Shown in pieces: positions 18,595 to 29,630 of a stretch of 64,000 bases of DNA; the stretch's first letter is position 1; the number at the start of each line of letters is the position of its first letter. The stretch is taken from NCBI RefSeq assembly GCF_019704135.1, contig NZ_AP024355.1, positions 4,161,034-4,225,033 on the forward strand, read 5' to 3'. Below the pieces are notes generated by a model, which did not search any database, was not told where the DNA came from, and saw nothing but the letters and a program-made list of their open reading frames with translations. Source of the stretch: Desulfuromonas versatilis (GTDB lineage Bacteria > Desulfobacterota > Desulfuromonadia > Desulfuromonadales > NIT-T3). The translations under genes were made by a program, and so were the position numbers.

Positions 18595-20910
18595 TCAACG
18601 GAAAGGTACCACCGGGCCGCTCACCGGCAGGCAGACCAGGAACACGGCTCCCAGTTCGTTGTTGCGCACCTCGATTTTTCCCTGGTGCTGCTCGACGATG
18701 CGGTGGGAGATCGGCAGCCCCAGGCCGGTCCCCTTGGTTTTGGTGGTGAAAAAAGGCTCGAAAATGCTGCGCAGGATCTCCGGCTTGATGCCGCCGCCGG
18801 TGTCCGCGACCTCCAGGGTCACCGCCGGTTCGCCCCGCAGGATGGTGGAATAGGCCTTGACCAGCAGGCCGCCGCCATGGGCCATGACCTGGCGGGCGTT
18901 GGTCACCAGGTTGATGAGCACCTGCAGCAGCTTTTCCTCGTCGGCCTGCACCAAGGGCAGCTCCGCCTCGATTTCCCGCTCCACCCGGATCAGTGAACGG
19001 GTCAGGGCATCGGCCTCCAGGGCGAGGGCCTTGTCGATGATGGCCGGAATGCTGCACTGGGCAAAACAGAGCATCTGCTTTTTGGAAAAATCCAGGACAT
19101 CGGTAAGCAGCACCTCCATCCGCAGCGCCTCGCGGGCAATGATCGCGGCGTATTCCTGCTCCCGGGACTGCTCCGGCGCGATCCGGGCCAACCGCTTGGC
19201 GAAGCCGCCGATGGAGACCAGGGGATTTCTCAGCTCGTGGGCAACCGAGGCGGCCATCTCGCCGAGCGCCGCCATCTTTTCCCCCTGGGTCAGGCGATCC
19301 TGGGCGTGGCGCAACTCCTGGTGGGTGGTCTCCAGGCGATGCAGCAGCATGGAATTTTCGATGGCGGCACCGGCCTGGTTGGCGAACAGCTCGAGAAAAC
19401 GCAGCCGGTCCGAGGAGATCTCTTCCCCCGGCTGGGCGTTGTCGACCACCAGCACGCCGAGGGTCCGCTCCTTGCCGCGCAGCGGGGCACAGGCCAGGCA
19501 GCTGACCCCCATGGCATCGGCCAGCAGCCGGTCGCTGGCGGTCGCCTGCCCGGTTTCGCGCACCAGCACGACCCGTCCCTCCCGGGCCGAGCGGGCAAGG
19601 CTGTTGTCCGCATCGTCAAGGGCCAGCCGCTGCTTCATCACCTGGCGGCAGAAGGGGGCCTGACGCTGGGCATCGAGGGTGGCATCATTGATCACCGGGC
19701 GGGCCCAGGGGAGTTGCCCCCCCTCGGCGGGCAGCAGCAAAGAGGCGGTCTCCCGGCTGACTCCCAGCATCCCCTGCAGGGTGCCGGTGCGCTCGTTGAT
19801 GGTGAACAGCATCGCCCGGCCGAACCCGCCCCCCTCGGGGATCGTGGCGGCCGAAAGAATCAGGTGCACCACCTCGTTGAGCCGCAGGGTGCTGTGCACG
19901 GCCCGCGAAATCCGGTAGAGCAGTTGGGCCTCGCGAAATTTTCGGTCGTTCTCCACCGAGAGCAGCTCCAGCCGTTCGCGGCTGGAGACCCGCTCCAGGG
20001 CCTGGGCCACCTTGGCGCCGATGGCCGCGAACAGCCGCTTGGCCTCCCGGTCATAGACCACCGGCACCCCGCCCTGGTCACCGCCGAAGAGGGTCAGGGT
20101 GCCCACCGCACGCTCCTGGAACAGCAGGGGAATGGCCACCATGGCCGGCGGCAGGGGCCCCTGCAGCTGGCCGCTGCGGGGCAGCCCCTGGCGAAAGACC
20201 GTGGTCATCACGCCCAGGGCGCGGGCCGAGGCCTCTTCCTCGAGATCGAGAAACAGCGGCCGCAGGGTGCGAAAATCGGGATGGGTCCGGACGAAGCTGC
20301 GCCCCAGGACGGTTTCGCCGATCAGCGGACGCAGTACGACGCAGGCCGCCCCGCTGCGCCGCAGCAGGGTCCGCACCGCGGCAGGCAGCAGTTCGCGGAG
20401 GGTTCTTGCCTGGTTGAGCTGCTGCCCCAGGTCGGAGAGCAGGGTCAGCTGCCTGACCCGGCGGCCGGACTCCGCCTTGAGCACGGCATGCTGGGCCAGC
20501 ATGGCCAGCTGGGCGCATACCGCGCCAAGCAGCTCGCTCAGCTCCTGAGCGAGGCCCGCCCCGGGGGGAACCGCCAGGTTGAGCACACCGTAATTGCGCT
20601 GGGGATTGCAAAGCGGAAAACTGGCCCGGCCTTCGCCGAAGGCCGGTTTGCGGCTGGCAAGCGCCGTTTTTTCGAGAGGGGAGGCGGGCCGGGATGCGCC
20701 GTTTTCAAGATGGCGCCCCGGCCCGTGGGGATCTATTTGAAAGGAGAAAGATTTCTGGCGGGAATCCAGCAGCAGCAGGTGTATTTCTTCGAGTTCCAGG
20801 CGTCGGGCCAAAAACCGCAGGATCGCCTGGAAACCAGCCGGAAATTCCAAAGCCGTGCTGTTGGCGATGCGGACAACCTTGCGCAGCACTTCGTAGGGAT
20901 CGCACTTCAT
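18595..20910 (-). CDS. Soluble multi-GAF sensor histidine kinase
   Basis: A 771-residue cytoplasmic kinase with no transmembrane segment. Three GAF-like regions fill residues ~15-510 (the third includes FGRAMLFTINERTGTLQGMLG and VSCLACAPLRGKERTLGVLVVDN). HisKA follows (phospho-His in SVAHELRNPLVSIGG), then HATPase (DTGGGIKPEILRSIFEPFF, KGTGLGLPIS). ATG 20910 gives MKCDPYEVL; a TTG further upstream is open but unsupported. No response regulator is adjacent, so the partner is unknown. Confidence 0.9.
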   Translation of the reverse strand: MKCDPYEVLRKVVRIANSTALEFPAGFQAILRFLARRLELEEIHLLLLDSRQKSFSFQIDPHGPGRHLENGASRPASPLEKTALASRKPAFGEGRASFPLCNPQRNYGVLNLAVPPGAGLAQELSELLGAVCAQLAMLAQHAVLKAESGRRVRQLTLLSDLGQQLNQARTLRELLPAAVRTLLRRSGAACVVLRPLIGETVLGRSFVRTHPDFRTLRPLFLDLEEEASARALGVMTTVFRQGLPRSGQLQGPLPPAMVAIPLLFQERAVGTLTLFGGDQGGVPVVYDREAKRLFAAIGAKVAQALERVSSRERLELLSVENDRKFREAQLLYRISRAVHSTLRLNEVVHLILSAATIPEGGGFGRAMLFTINERTGTLQGMLGVSRETASLLLPAEGGQLPWARPVINDATLDAQRQAPFCRQVMKQRLALDDADNSLARSAREGRVVLVRETGQATASDRLLADAMGVSCLACAPLRGKERTLGVLVVDNAQPGEEISSDRLRFLELFANQAGAAIENSMLLHRLETTHQELRHAQDRLTQGEKMAALGEMAASVAHELRNPLVSIGGFAKRLARIAPEQSREQEYAAIIAREALRMEVLLTDVLDFSKKQMLCFAQCSIPAIIDKALALEADALTRSLIRVEREIEAELPLVQADEEKLLQVLINLVTNARQVMAHGGGLLVKAYSTILRGEPAVTLEVADTGGGIKPEILRSIFEPFFTTKTKGTGLGLPISHRIVEQHQGKIEVRNNELGAVFLVCLPVSGPVVPFR

Positions 20911-20960
20911 GGCCCGTCTTTCTGGTTGTCCGGCCTCCCCCAAAACCTGGCGCGAGACGC

Positions 20961-21317
20961 CTAGCCGATTTTTTCCTGACGCTCCTGTTCGGTTTTGCAG
21001 TCGATGCAGAGGGTGGTCACCGGGCGGGCCTTGAGGCGCGCCTCGCCGATCTCCTCTTCACAATGCTCGCAAATCCCGAAAATCCCCTCGTCGATCCGTT
21101 CCAGCGCCTCGCGGATCTTCATAATCAGCTTGCGCTCCCGGTCCCGGATCCGCAGCTCGAAGTTACGGTCCGACTCCAGGGAGGCGCGGTCGGTGGGGTC
21201 GGGAAAATTGGTCTTCTCGTCGGTCATCTCGGAAACGGTCTTGCCCGCTTCGCGCAGCAGACTGTCCAGTTGCTCCTGGAGCAGGTTCCGGAACTCCTCG
21301 ATTTTCTGCTTCTCCAT
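20961..21317 (-). CDS. dksA: DksA/TraR-type transcription factor
   Basis: A 118-residue protein with an N-terminal coiled coil and a C-terminal four-Cys zinc finger (CEHCEEEI, then CIDCKTEQER). It has the DksA length and layout; such proteins bind the RNA-polymerase secondary channel and modulate rRNA and amino-acid promoters with ppGpp. The acidic coiled-coil tip segment (DPTDRASLE) is retained. It is transcribed toward the GAF kinase, 50 bases upstream of it. Confidence 0.93.
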   Translation of the reverse strand: MEKQKIEEFRNLLQEQLDSLLREAGKTVSEMTDEKTNFPDPTDRASLESDRNFELRIRDRERKLIMKIREALERIDEGIFGICEHCEEEIGEARLKARPVTTLCIDCKTEQERQEKIG

Positions 21318-21396
21318 GGATACTCCCTCTATCAGGTGAATTAAGTAAAACTAAATGAATTCTGCTTTCAAGTCAACCCAAATGCCGGAGTGCCCG

Positions 21397-21924
21397 CTAC
21401 CAAAGCCTGCCGCCCAGCTGAATGTAGAGGATGAAGGCGAGCAGCGCCACGGCCAGCCAGCAGGAGATAACGTCCGAGCTCTTGACCGGCGGGGACGCCG
21501 CCATTTGACGGGTTTCCTCGCTCACCGTCCCCTCGGGGACCCTGGAAAGCAAAACCCGCACCAGTTCGGGGAAATCCCCGTAGGCGTTGGAGAGGATCAG
21601 AAACTCATCCTCGGCGCACAGGGTCAGGAAGGCCCGCTTGCGCACCTGCACCGTCTCCACGGCGGTCAGCTCGGCAAACTTGAGCGACTTGCTGCGCAGG
21701 AACTTGTAGACGGTGATGCCCTGCTCGTCGATGACGGCCTTGCGAAAAGCGCTCTCCACGAACAACCCGGTGATCGGCAGGATCAGCGCACCGAGGATGA
21801 ACGCCTTGGCCACCGGCTGCCCCACCATCAGAACCACCACCAGCAGAATGCAGCAGAGCAGCACCAGCAGTCCCAAGGGGACCAGGAAGGCCTTGCGGAT
21901 CGAAAAGTAGCGTGGCGTGTTCAC
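21397..21924 (-). CDS. Membrane protein with PH-like domain
   Basis: A 175-residue protein. Two N-terminal transmembrane helices (about 12-32 and 36-56) are followed by a ~70-residue beta-rich region (AVIDEQGITVYKFLRSKSLKF) that resembles bacterial PH domains. A C-terminal hydrophobic helix ends in GGRLW. Function unknown. It is a single gene on the minus strand. Confidence 0.75.
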   Translation of the reverse strand: MNTPRYFSIRKAFLVPLGLLVLLCCILLVVVLMVGQPVAKAFILGALILPITGLFVESAFRKAVIDEQGITVYKFLRSKSLKFAELTAVETVQVRKRAFLTLCAEDEFLILSNAYGDFPELVRVLLSRVPEGTVSEETRQMAASPPVKSSDVISCWLAVALLAFILYIQLGGRLW

Positions 21925-22060
21925 GAATGTCCTTTTTTTGTCGCCGCCAGACGCCCGAAAATATGCGGGCTCCGCGGGTGAGCTGCGGTTCGGCTGCCGG
22001 TGAACCCGGCCGGTAGTTTAACAGGAAGTTCGGGCCATGCAATCCAGCAGCCCGGGAAAA

Positions 22061-22546
22061 CTATTCCTGGCGCAGGAAGGAGCCGCTCTTGCCGCCGTGC
22101 TTCTCCATCAGGCGGATTTCGCCGATCACCATCGCCTTGTCCACCGCCTTGCACATGTCGTAGATGGTCAGGGCGGCGACGGAAACGGCGGTTAGCGCCT
22201 CCATCTCCACGCCGGTGGTGCCGGTCAGCTTGACGGCCGCCTCGATCTCCACCCGCCCCTCACCGGGAAACGGCAGGAACTCGATCTTCACCGAGGAGAG
22301 CGCCAGCGGGTGACAGAGGGGGATCAGCTCGGGGGTCTTCTTGGCGGCCATGATCCCGGCGATGCGCGCCACCGAGAACACGTCCCCCTTCTCCACCGAG
22401 CGATCGAGGATGCGCTGCAGCGTCGCCTCGGCCATGCGCACCTCGCCGCGGGCCACGGCGACGCGCCGGGTCGGGGTCTTCTCCCCGACGTCGACCATGA
22501 TCGCCTTGCCCTCGTCGTCGAAATGGGTCAGTTTGTCGTCGGTCAC
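22061..22546 (-). CDS. moaC: Cyclic pyranopterin monophosphate synthase MoaC
   Basis: A 161-residue enzyme of molybdenum-cofactor biosynthesis, acting with MoaA to make cyclic pyranopterin monophosphate. Signatures [31 protein letters not shown] and [15 protein letters not shown] are present. The start is the GTG at 22546 (V-T-D-D-K-L-T-H-F) with GGAG eight bases upstream; this gives the usual MoaC length. The open frame continues upstream through the heptamer array as repeated NHESRIT residues, which is not real coding. moaA lies 19 kb away at 41331. Confidence 0.95.
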   Translation of the reverse strand: MTDDKLTHFDDEGKAIMVDVGEKTPTRRVAVARGEVRMAEATLQRILDRSVEKGDVFSVARIAGIMAAKKTPELIPLCHPLALSSVKIEFLPFPGEGRVEIEAAVKLTGTTGVEMEALTAVSVAALTIYDMCKAVDKAMVIGEIRLMEKHGGKSGSFLRQE

Positions 22547-22556
22547 TTTAAACTCC

Positions 22557-22672
22557 GTGATTCGTGATTCGTGATTCGTGATTCGTGATTCGTGATTCGT
22601 GATTCGTGATTCGTGATTCGTGGAAATTTTAAGGTGCTTCTGCCCACTGTCCACGGTCCACTGTTCACGGCC
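22557..22672. repeat. GTGATTC heptamer array with inverted partner array
   Basis: Nine full tandem copies of GTGATTC plus GTG at 22557-22622. Degenerate inverted heptamers follow at ~22638-22669 (GTGAACA, GTGGACC, GTGGACA, GTGGGCA on the minus strand). The element sits between moaC and radA, both on the minus strand, and overlaps the moaC leader. Confidence 0.93.
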
Positions 22673-24031
22673 TTACTCAAATATCCCCTCCAGCGCCTCT
22701 TCGGCGCTGCGTACCCCGATCAGTTCGATCCCTTTTGGCGCTTCGAGGTTTTTCAGGTTGCCGGCGGGCAGCAGGCAGCGGTCGAAGCCGAGCCGGGCGG
22801 CCTCCTTGACCCGCAGCTCGGGGCGCGAGACGGCGCGCACTTCGCCGGCCAGGCCGACCTCGCCGAAGAGGATGGTGCGCGGCGGAATCGGCTTGTTCAG
22901 GTGGCTGGAGGCGAGCGCCGCCATCACCCCGAGATCCACCGCCGGCTCGTCGAGGCGCACCCCGCCGGCGACGTTGACGAAGATGTCCTGGGAGAGCAGC
23001 GACAGCCCCACCTTCTTCTCCAGCACCGCCACCAGCAGCGAGACCCGGTTGTGGTCGATCCCCATGGTGGTGCGCCGCGGCGTGCCGAAGGAGCTGCCGG
23101 ACACCAGCGCCTGCAGCTCCACCAGGATCGGCCGGCTTCCCTCCAGCGAGGGGACCACCGAGCTGCCGGCGACCCCCTGCGGGCGCTCGGCGAGAAACAG
23201 CTCCGAGGGGTTGGCCACCTCGGCCAGGCCCTGCTCGCGCATCTCGAAGACGCCAATCTCGTTGGTCGAGCCGAAGCGGTTCTTGACCGCCCGCAAAATG
23301 CGGTAGGGGTGGCCCGGGTCCCCCTCGAAGTAAAGCACCGTGTCGACCATGTGCTCGAGCATGCGCGGCCCGGCGATGGCCCCGTCCTTGGTCACGTGGC
23401 CGACGATGAAGGTGGGGATCCCCTCGCCCTTGGCGACATGCATCAGCTTTCCGGCGCACTCGCGCACCTGGCTCACCGAGCCGGGGGCCGATTCGAGGGC
23501 GGCGGTGTAGATGGTCTGGATCGAGTCGATCACCAGAAAATCGGGCTTGAGCTCGCGGACCCGCTCGAGGATCGCCTCGAGGGAGGTCTCGGCGAGCAGA
23601 AACAGCTCGGCGGCATCCGCCCCGAGCCGGCCGCCGCGCAGCTTGACCTGGCGCGCCGACTCCTCGGCGGTGACGTAGAGCACCTTGCCCGCGCCGGCCA
23701 GCCGGTCGCTGGCCTGCAGCAGCAGGGTCGACTTGCCGATCCCCGGGTCGCCCCCGATCAGGGTCAGCGAGCCGGGGACCACCCCGCCGCCCAGCACCCG
23801 GTCGAGTTCGCCGATGCCGCAGCGGATGCGGTCCTCCTCGGTGATCTGCACCTCGGCCAGGCGCAGCGGGATGCTCCCCGCCGTCGACACGGCGGCCCGC
23901 CCCTTGCCCTTGACCACCGCGACGGTCTCCTCGGCCAGGCTGTTCCACTGGTTGCAGTCCGGGCACTTGCCCATCCACTTGGGGCTCTGGTAGCCGCACT
24001 GCTGACAGGTGTAGAAGGTTTTCTGCTTCAA
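22673..24031 (-). CDS. radA: DNA repair protein RadA
   Basis: A 452-residue RecA-like ATPase that acts in recombination and branch migration. The N-terminal four-Cys zinc finger (CQQCGYQSPKWMGKCPDC), Walker A GGDPGIGKST, the RadA motif KNRFGSTNEIGVFEM and the C-terminal Lon-like domain (DIFVNVAGGVRLDEPAVDL) are all present in normal order and length. Stand-alone gene; start ATG at 24031. Confidence 0.97.
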   Translation of the reverse strand: MKQKTFYTCQQCGYQSPKWMGKCPDCNQWNSLAEETVAVVKGKGRAAVSTAGSIPLRLAEVQITEEDRIRCGIGELDRVLGGGVVPGSLTLIGGDPGIGKSTLLLQASDRLAGAGKVLYVTAEESARQVKLRGGRLGADAAELFLLAETSLEAILERVRELKPDFLVIDSIQTIYTAALESAPGSVSQVRECAGKLMHVAKGEGIPTFIVGHVTKDGAIAGPRMLEHMVDTVLYFEGDPGHPYRILRAVKNRFGSTNEIGVFEMREQGLAEVANPSELFLAERPQGVAGSSVVPSLEGSRPILVELQALVSGSSFGTPRRTTMGIDHNRVSLLVAVLEKKVGLSLLSQDIFVNVAGGVRLDEPAVDLGVMAALASSHLNKPIPPRTILFGEVGLAGEVRAVSRPELRVKEAARLGFDRCLLPAGNLKNLEAPKGIELIGVRSAEEALEGIFE

Positions 24032-24162
24032 AAAATCCTCTTCTGTACTTTAAAGGCGAGTTATTCTATGCTCTCGGGGTCGGGGTGTCAACGACACCTT
24101 CCGGCACCTCGCAGCACTCCACGTGAATTCGCGCCGCGGCGCTCGGGCACGGGAAGCAGCTC

Positions 24163-25907
24163 ATGCGTTTTTTCCGAGGCATCCGCAAAAAGTTCATCTT
24201 CATCTACCTGCTGTTCGGCCTGCTCCCCCTGCTGGTCATCTCCTACCACTCCTTCAACGCGGCCGCCGATTCCCTGGAGAACCTGACCAACCGCCAGCTC
24301 TCCAACCTGACCGCCAAGACCGCCAGCCAGACCAGCCAGAAGGTCCACGAAATCCGCAAGGACCTCGACCTGCTCTCGGGCTTCCCCTTCATTCAGCTCT
24401 CGTTCCTGCAGTTCAGCTTCGGGCAGCGCCTGGAGACGGTGCTGTTCAAGCTCAAAAAATACCAGAGCCAGAACGACCTCTACTCGCGGATCAGCCTGAT
24501 CTCCCTGGACGGCGAGGTCATCCTCAGCCTCCCCGAGGACCGGGAGGAGTCGGTGGCCGGGCGCATCGACCGCTCGCGGCTGAAGCTGGCCGGCCTGGTC
24601 GACACCTACACCTCCGGGGTGATCGCCGATCACCCCGAGGGGCCGCTGGTGATCTTCACCAAGCGGGTCTACGATTTCGAACAGGCCACCCACCCCGTCG
24701 GCCTGCTGGCCTTCTACATCCGCCTCGAGGCCCTGACCCGCTACGTGGAAGAGCTGGCCCCCTCCTCCGGCGGCCAGGGGTTCGTCTTCGATCATCAGCT
24801 GCAAAGGCCGCTGCTGCGGGGGAACCCGGACTTCGACCCCGGGCCGCTGCTCGCCGGCCGCCCCGCCGCGGAGGAAGAGGTGCTCATCGCCGAGGCGGCC
24901 GGCGCCAAGGTGTTTCTCGCCGAAGTCCCCGAGCTGCACTGGACCCTTGGCCTGACCCTGCCTGAAAAGGTGCTGTTCGGCGACATCCTGCGGCTCAAGG
25001 GCAAGAGCCTCTCCTTCGCCCTGAGCATCGCCGCCCTGGCCCTGCTCACCACCCTGTTCTTCGTCCGCCGCATCACCAACCCCATCACCCAATTGATGCA
25101 CGGCGCCCAGGCCTTCAGCGAGGGGGACCTCGATTACCGCATCGAGATCCGCGGCGAAGGCGAACTGCGCCGGCTCGGCGAGGAGTTCAACGCCATGGCC
25201 CGCAAGATCAAGGCCCGCGAGAAGCAGATCCGCCAGGTCGACCGGCTGGCCTCCCTGGGGATCCTCGCCGCCGGGGTGGCCCACGAGGTGCGCAACCCCC
25301 TGGCGGGAATGAAGAGCTGCGCCCAGCTCATGCAGCGCAAGGCCATCTCCGGGGAGGTGGCGCAGCTGGCCGGGGGGATCAACGAGGAGATCGACCGGCT
25401 CGACAAGATGGTCCGGCAGCTGCTCGACTTTGCCCGGCCCAAGGAGGCCGCCCCCCGCCCGGTGCGCCTGGAGCAGGTGCTGGAGCGGGTTCTGGAGATG
25501 ATCGGCAAGTCGCTGCAGCAGGAGGGGATCGAGGTGCAGGCCGATCTTCCGGCCACTCCGCCGGTGCTGGTGGATGCCGACCAGGCCCAGCAGATTTTCC
25601 TCAACCTGGCGCTCAACGCCGCCCAGGCCATGAAGGGGGGCGGGCGCCTGCGGATGAGCCTGCGCCAGGAGGATGCCGCGGTGCTGGCAGTGGTGGCGGA
25701 CACCGGCTGCGGCATCGCCGAAGAGCACCAGGACCGCATCTTCGACCCCTTCTTCACCACCCGGGCCAGCGGCACCGGCCTGGGGCTTTCCGTCGTCCAC
25801 TCGCTGATGACCGAAAACGGCATCACCTGGCAGCTGCAGAGCACCCCCGGCGGGGGGACGGTCTTCGAACTGCGCTTTGCCGCCTGCGCCCCGGAGGGAG
25901 CCTCCTG

Positions 25908-25908
<1 letters not shown>
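24163..25908 (+). CDS. Membrane sensor histidine kinase of the lactate/TRAP locus
   Basis: A 581-residue kinase with TM1 (~8-30) and a large extracytoplasmic sensor (~31-285) of double-CACHE type, the usual sensor for small carboxylates. TM2 (~288-308) is followed by HAMP, HisKA (phospho-His in GVAHEVRNPLAGMKS) and HATPase (DTGCGIAEEHQDRIFDPFF, ASGTGLGLSV). The TGATG overlap with the next gene ties it to that NtrC-type regulator. The pair resembles DctB/DctD, so it probably senses the substrate of the TRAP transporter encoded 2.6 kb downstream. Confidence 0.93.
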
Positions 25909-27270
<1,362 letters not shown>

Positions 27271-27281
<11 letters not shown>

Positions 27282-28230
27282 GCGGCCCCTGCGCCGGTTC
27301 TGCCTGCTGGCCGCGGCCGCGCTGCTGCTCGGGGCCGCGGCCGGGCGGGCCGCCGAGCCCTATCCGAGCATCGCCATGTTCGAATGGCAGCCCGACGGGG
27401 CCGTGGAGAGCGGGTTTCGCGACGGGGTGCAGAAGCACCATCCCGATGCCCGCTTCTACGTCTACAACGCCGCCGGGGACCAAACGCTGCTCAGCCACTA
27501 CCTGGAGACGGCCCTGCAGCGGCGCCACGACCTCTACTACGTCTCCGGGACTGCGGCCGCGGCCCCGCTGCTCGCGAGGGTGCGGGAAGTCCCGGTGGTC
27601 TTCACCATGGTCCAGGATCCCGTCGACGCCGGGCTGATCGCCAGCTGGGAATCCTCGGAGAACAACGCCACCGGGATCAGCAACCGGGTCCCGGTGCTCA
27701 ACCAGCTCAAGGCCCTCAAGCAGATCGTCCCCTTCACCCGGCTCGGGGTGGTCTACAACCCCGGCAACCCCGACTCGCGCCAGCAGCTGCGCGAGTTGGA
27801 GAGGCTGCAGCCGTTTCTCGGCTTTGCCCTGGAGAAATTCCCGGTGACCGCTCCCCAGCAGGCCGCTGACCTCCCCCTGCAGCGCCGCCGCGGGCTGGAG
27901 GCGATCTACCTGACCCGCGACCCGCTGCTCGAGCGCCTCGGCCAGCGCCTGCTCGAGCAGGTCCACCAGGCCGGGCTCCCCTCCCTGGCCGCCGACATGA
28001 GCCTGGTGACCCGCAAGGGGGCCCTGCTCGGCCTGGTCCCCGACGAATACCGCATCGGCCGGCTGGCCGCCCTCAACGCCCTGGAGGCCCTCGAGGGGAC
28101 CGCCCCCACCGCCATCCCCAGCCGCTCCCTCGATTTCTTCATGGTCGCGGTCAACATGCAGACCGCCCGCCGCCTCGGCGTGCAGATCCCCCTCTCCCTG
28201 CTGGTCATCGCGGATACCATCGTCAGGTAG
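27271..28230 (+). CDS. ABC-type substrate-binding protein (COG2984-like), orphan
   Basis: A 319-residue exported protein with a signal peptide (~1-26, ending AAAGRAAE). The periplasmic-binding fold is of the ABC_sub_bind type (PVVFTMVQDPVDAGLI, RLGVVYNPGNPDS, DMSLVTRKGALLGL). It overlaps the regulator gene by 11 bases. ATG 27271 was preferred because GGGGAGG lies six bases upstream; 27265 is possible. No ABC permease or ATPase is nearby, so it may deliver ligand to the kinase rather than to a transporter. Confidence 0.82.
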
Positions 28231-28249
28231 GGCTGGGCGAAAACTCCTT

Positions 28250-28304
28250 TGCGGCCGCGTCTGATCAGTCGGATCGGACCGATCTGTCGGATCCGACGCG
28301 GCCG
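28250..28304. repeat. GATC-rich palindrome
   Basis: GCGGCCGCGTC and GACGCGGCCGC ends enclose GATC-containing arms (TGATCAGTCGGATCGG and CCGATCTGTCGGATCC), so nearly the whole ~55 bases is self-complementary. It may act as a terminator for the preceding gene. A degenerate relative lies at 43953-44010. Confidence 0.8.
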
Positions 28305-28315
28305 CAACCCCTCCC

Positions 28316-28351
28316 GAGCGCCTTCCGCTCGAAGATGAGCGCCTTCCGCTC
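28316..28351 (+). promoter_or_regulatory. Tandem palindromic upstream activator sites
   Basis: Two identical 15-base sites GAGCGCCTTCCGCTC (28316-28330 and 28337-28351). Each is a GAGCG/CGCTC inverted repeat, and their starts are 21 bases apart (two helical turns). They end 55 bases before the sigma-54 promoter at 28406, the expected position for the dimers of the adjacent NtrC-type regulator. Confidence 0.78.
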
Positions 28352-28405
28352 CAGCCGGCCGCCCCTGGCTGAATCATCCCCAGCAAAAACGGGCCCTTGG
28401 CATTC

Positions 28406-28421
28406 TGGCACTGCTATTGCT
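28406..28421 (+). promoter_or_regulatory. Sigma-54 (-24/-12) promoter of the TRAP operon
   Basis: TGGCACTGCTATTGCT is a perfect match to the conserved -24 and -12 positions (TGGCAC, TTGCT) with correct spacing. It is 50 bases before the TAXI binding-protein ATG. Confidence 0.9.
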
Positions 28422-28470
28422 GTTTACCAGATAAACAAAACGGCTTTTCAATTTCCAGAGGAGGAAAAAC

Positions 28471-29487
28471 ATGCTGAAATCCCTCGCAAGCAAGCTTCTC
28501 ACCCTGGCCCTCGCCGCGACCCTGCTGGTGGCGGCGCAAACGCCGGTGCAGGCGGCCAAGTCGCTGATCATCGCCACCGCCACCACCGGCGGCACCTACT
28601 ACCCGGTCGGGGTGGCCATCGGCACCCTGATCAGCGTCAAGCTCGCCTCCAGCGACGGCATCACCGCCACCGCCATCAACTCGGCCGGCTCCGGCGAGAA
28701 CGTGCAGATGCTCAAGAACAACGAATGCGACCTGGCCATCCTGCAGGGGCTCTACGGCGCCGAAGCCTACCACGGCAAGGGCTCCTACGCCGGCGACCCG
28801 ATGCAGAAGATGGCCGGCATCACCATGCTCTGGCAGAACGTGGAGCACTTCGCCCTGCTCTCCAAGTACGCCAAGACCGGCACCGCCGCCGACCTCAAGG
28901 GGCTGAACGAGAAATTCTCCATCGGCAAGCGCGGCAGCGGCACCGAGGGCTCGGGCCGGGTGATCCTCGGCGCCCTGGGGATCGAGCCGGACAAGGACTT
29001 CACCACCGAGTACCTCGGCTACAACCCTTCGGTGGACGCCATGCAGGACGGGCGCATCGCCGGGGGTAACATCCCCGCCGGGGTTCCGGTTTCGGCCATC
29101 ACCCAGATGTACGCCATGCTCGGCGACAAGGGGACCGTGCTCGACTTCACCGACGAGCAGCTCGCCGCCATCAACGGCGACGTCGAGCTGTGGACCCGCT
29201 TCGTGATCCCCCCGGACACCTACCCCGGGCAGAAGAAGCCGATCAACACCATCGCCCAGCCCAACCTGCTGGTCGCCTCCAGCGAGTTGGACGAGGAGAC
29301 GGTCTACAAGATCACCAAGACCATCTACGAGAACCTCCCCTTCCTCAACAACATCCACGGCGCCACCAAGGCCATGGCCCTGGAAAAGGCCATCGGCGGC
29401 ATGCCGATGCCCCTGCACCCCGGCGCCGTGAAGTACTACCAGGAAGCCGGGGTCAAGATCCCCGAGAAGCTTCTGCCCAAGAAGTAA
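28471..29487 (+). CDS. TAXI-family TRAP transporter solute-binding protein
   Basis: A 338-residue periplasmic protein with a signal peptide (~1-28, ending TPVQA). TAXI-family features follow at the mature N-terminus (IIATATTGGTYYPVGVAIG), then SIGKRGSGTEGSG and ALGIEPDKDF. It captures a small organic acid for the TRAP permease 144 bases downstream. The GAGGAGG ribosome-binding site is good. Genomic context points to lactate or another 2-hydroxy acid, but TAXI ligands are poorly known. Confidence 0.93.
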   Translation: MLKSLASKLLTLALAATLLVAAQTPVQAAKSLIIATATTGGTYYPVGVAIGTLISVKLASSDGITATAINSAGSGENVQMLKNNECDLAILQGLYGAEAYHGKGSYAGDPMQKMAGITMLWQNVEHFALLSKYAKTGTAADLKGLNEKFSIGKRGSGTEGSGRVILGALGIEPDKDFTTEYLGYNPSVDAMQDGRIAGGNIPAGVPVSAITQMYAMLGDKGTVLDFTDEQLAAINGDVELWTRFVIPPDTYPGQKKPINTIAQPNLLVASSELDEETVYKITKTIYENLPFLNNIHGATKAMALEKAIGGMPMPLHPGAVKYYQEAGVKIPEKLLPKK

Positions 29488-29500
29488 CCTGGAACAGAAG

Positions 29501-29585
29501 TGCGTGAGGAGTGAGGGGTGAGGAGCAAAAGCAAAGCACTGGCTTTGTTCGAACTTGCCGCCTCACACCTCACACCTCACGCCCC
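29501..29585. repeat. Inverted heptamer element between the TRAP genes
   Basis: The left arm has GTGAGGA/GTGAGGG units (29504-29524). The right arm has CCTCACA/CCTCACG units in inverse orientation (29560-29582), so the transcript could form a long hairpin between binding-protein and permease genes. It is a member of the GTGR heptamer family. Confidence 0.8.
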
Positions 29586-29630
29586 ACCGGCTCAAACACA
29601 CAATTTACCCAAACGGGGGAAGGTCGCAGT

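Noticed and set aside
22557-22669. A CRISPR array or repeat-coding N-terminus of MoaC (NHESRIT repeats)
   Set aside because: The units are 7 bases with no spacers, and MoaC has its normal length from the GTG at 22546 with a good ribosome-binding site, so the repeats are non-coding.
28397-28415. Alternative -24 element TTGGCATT for the TRAP promoter
   Set aside because: Its spacing to the next GC is wrong by two bases; the TGGCAC at 28406 fits exactly.
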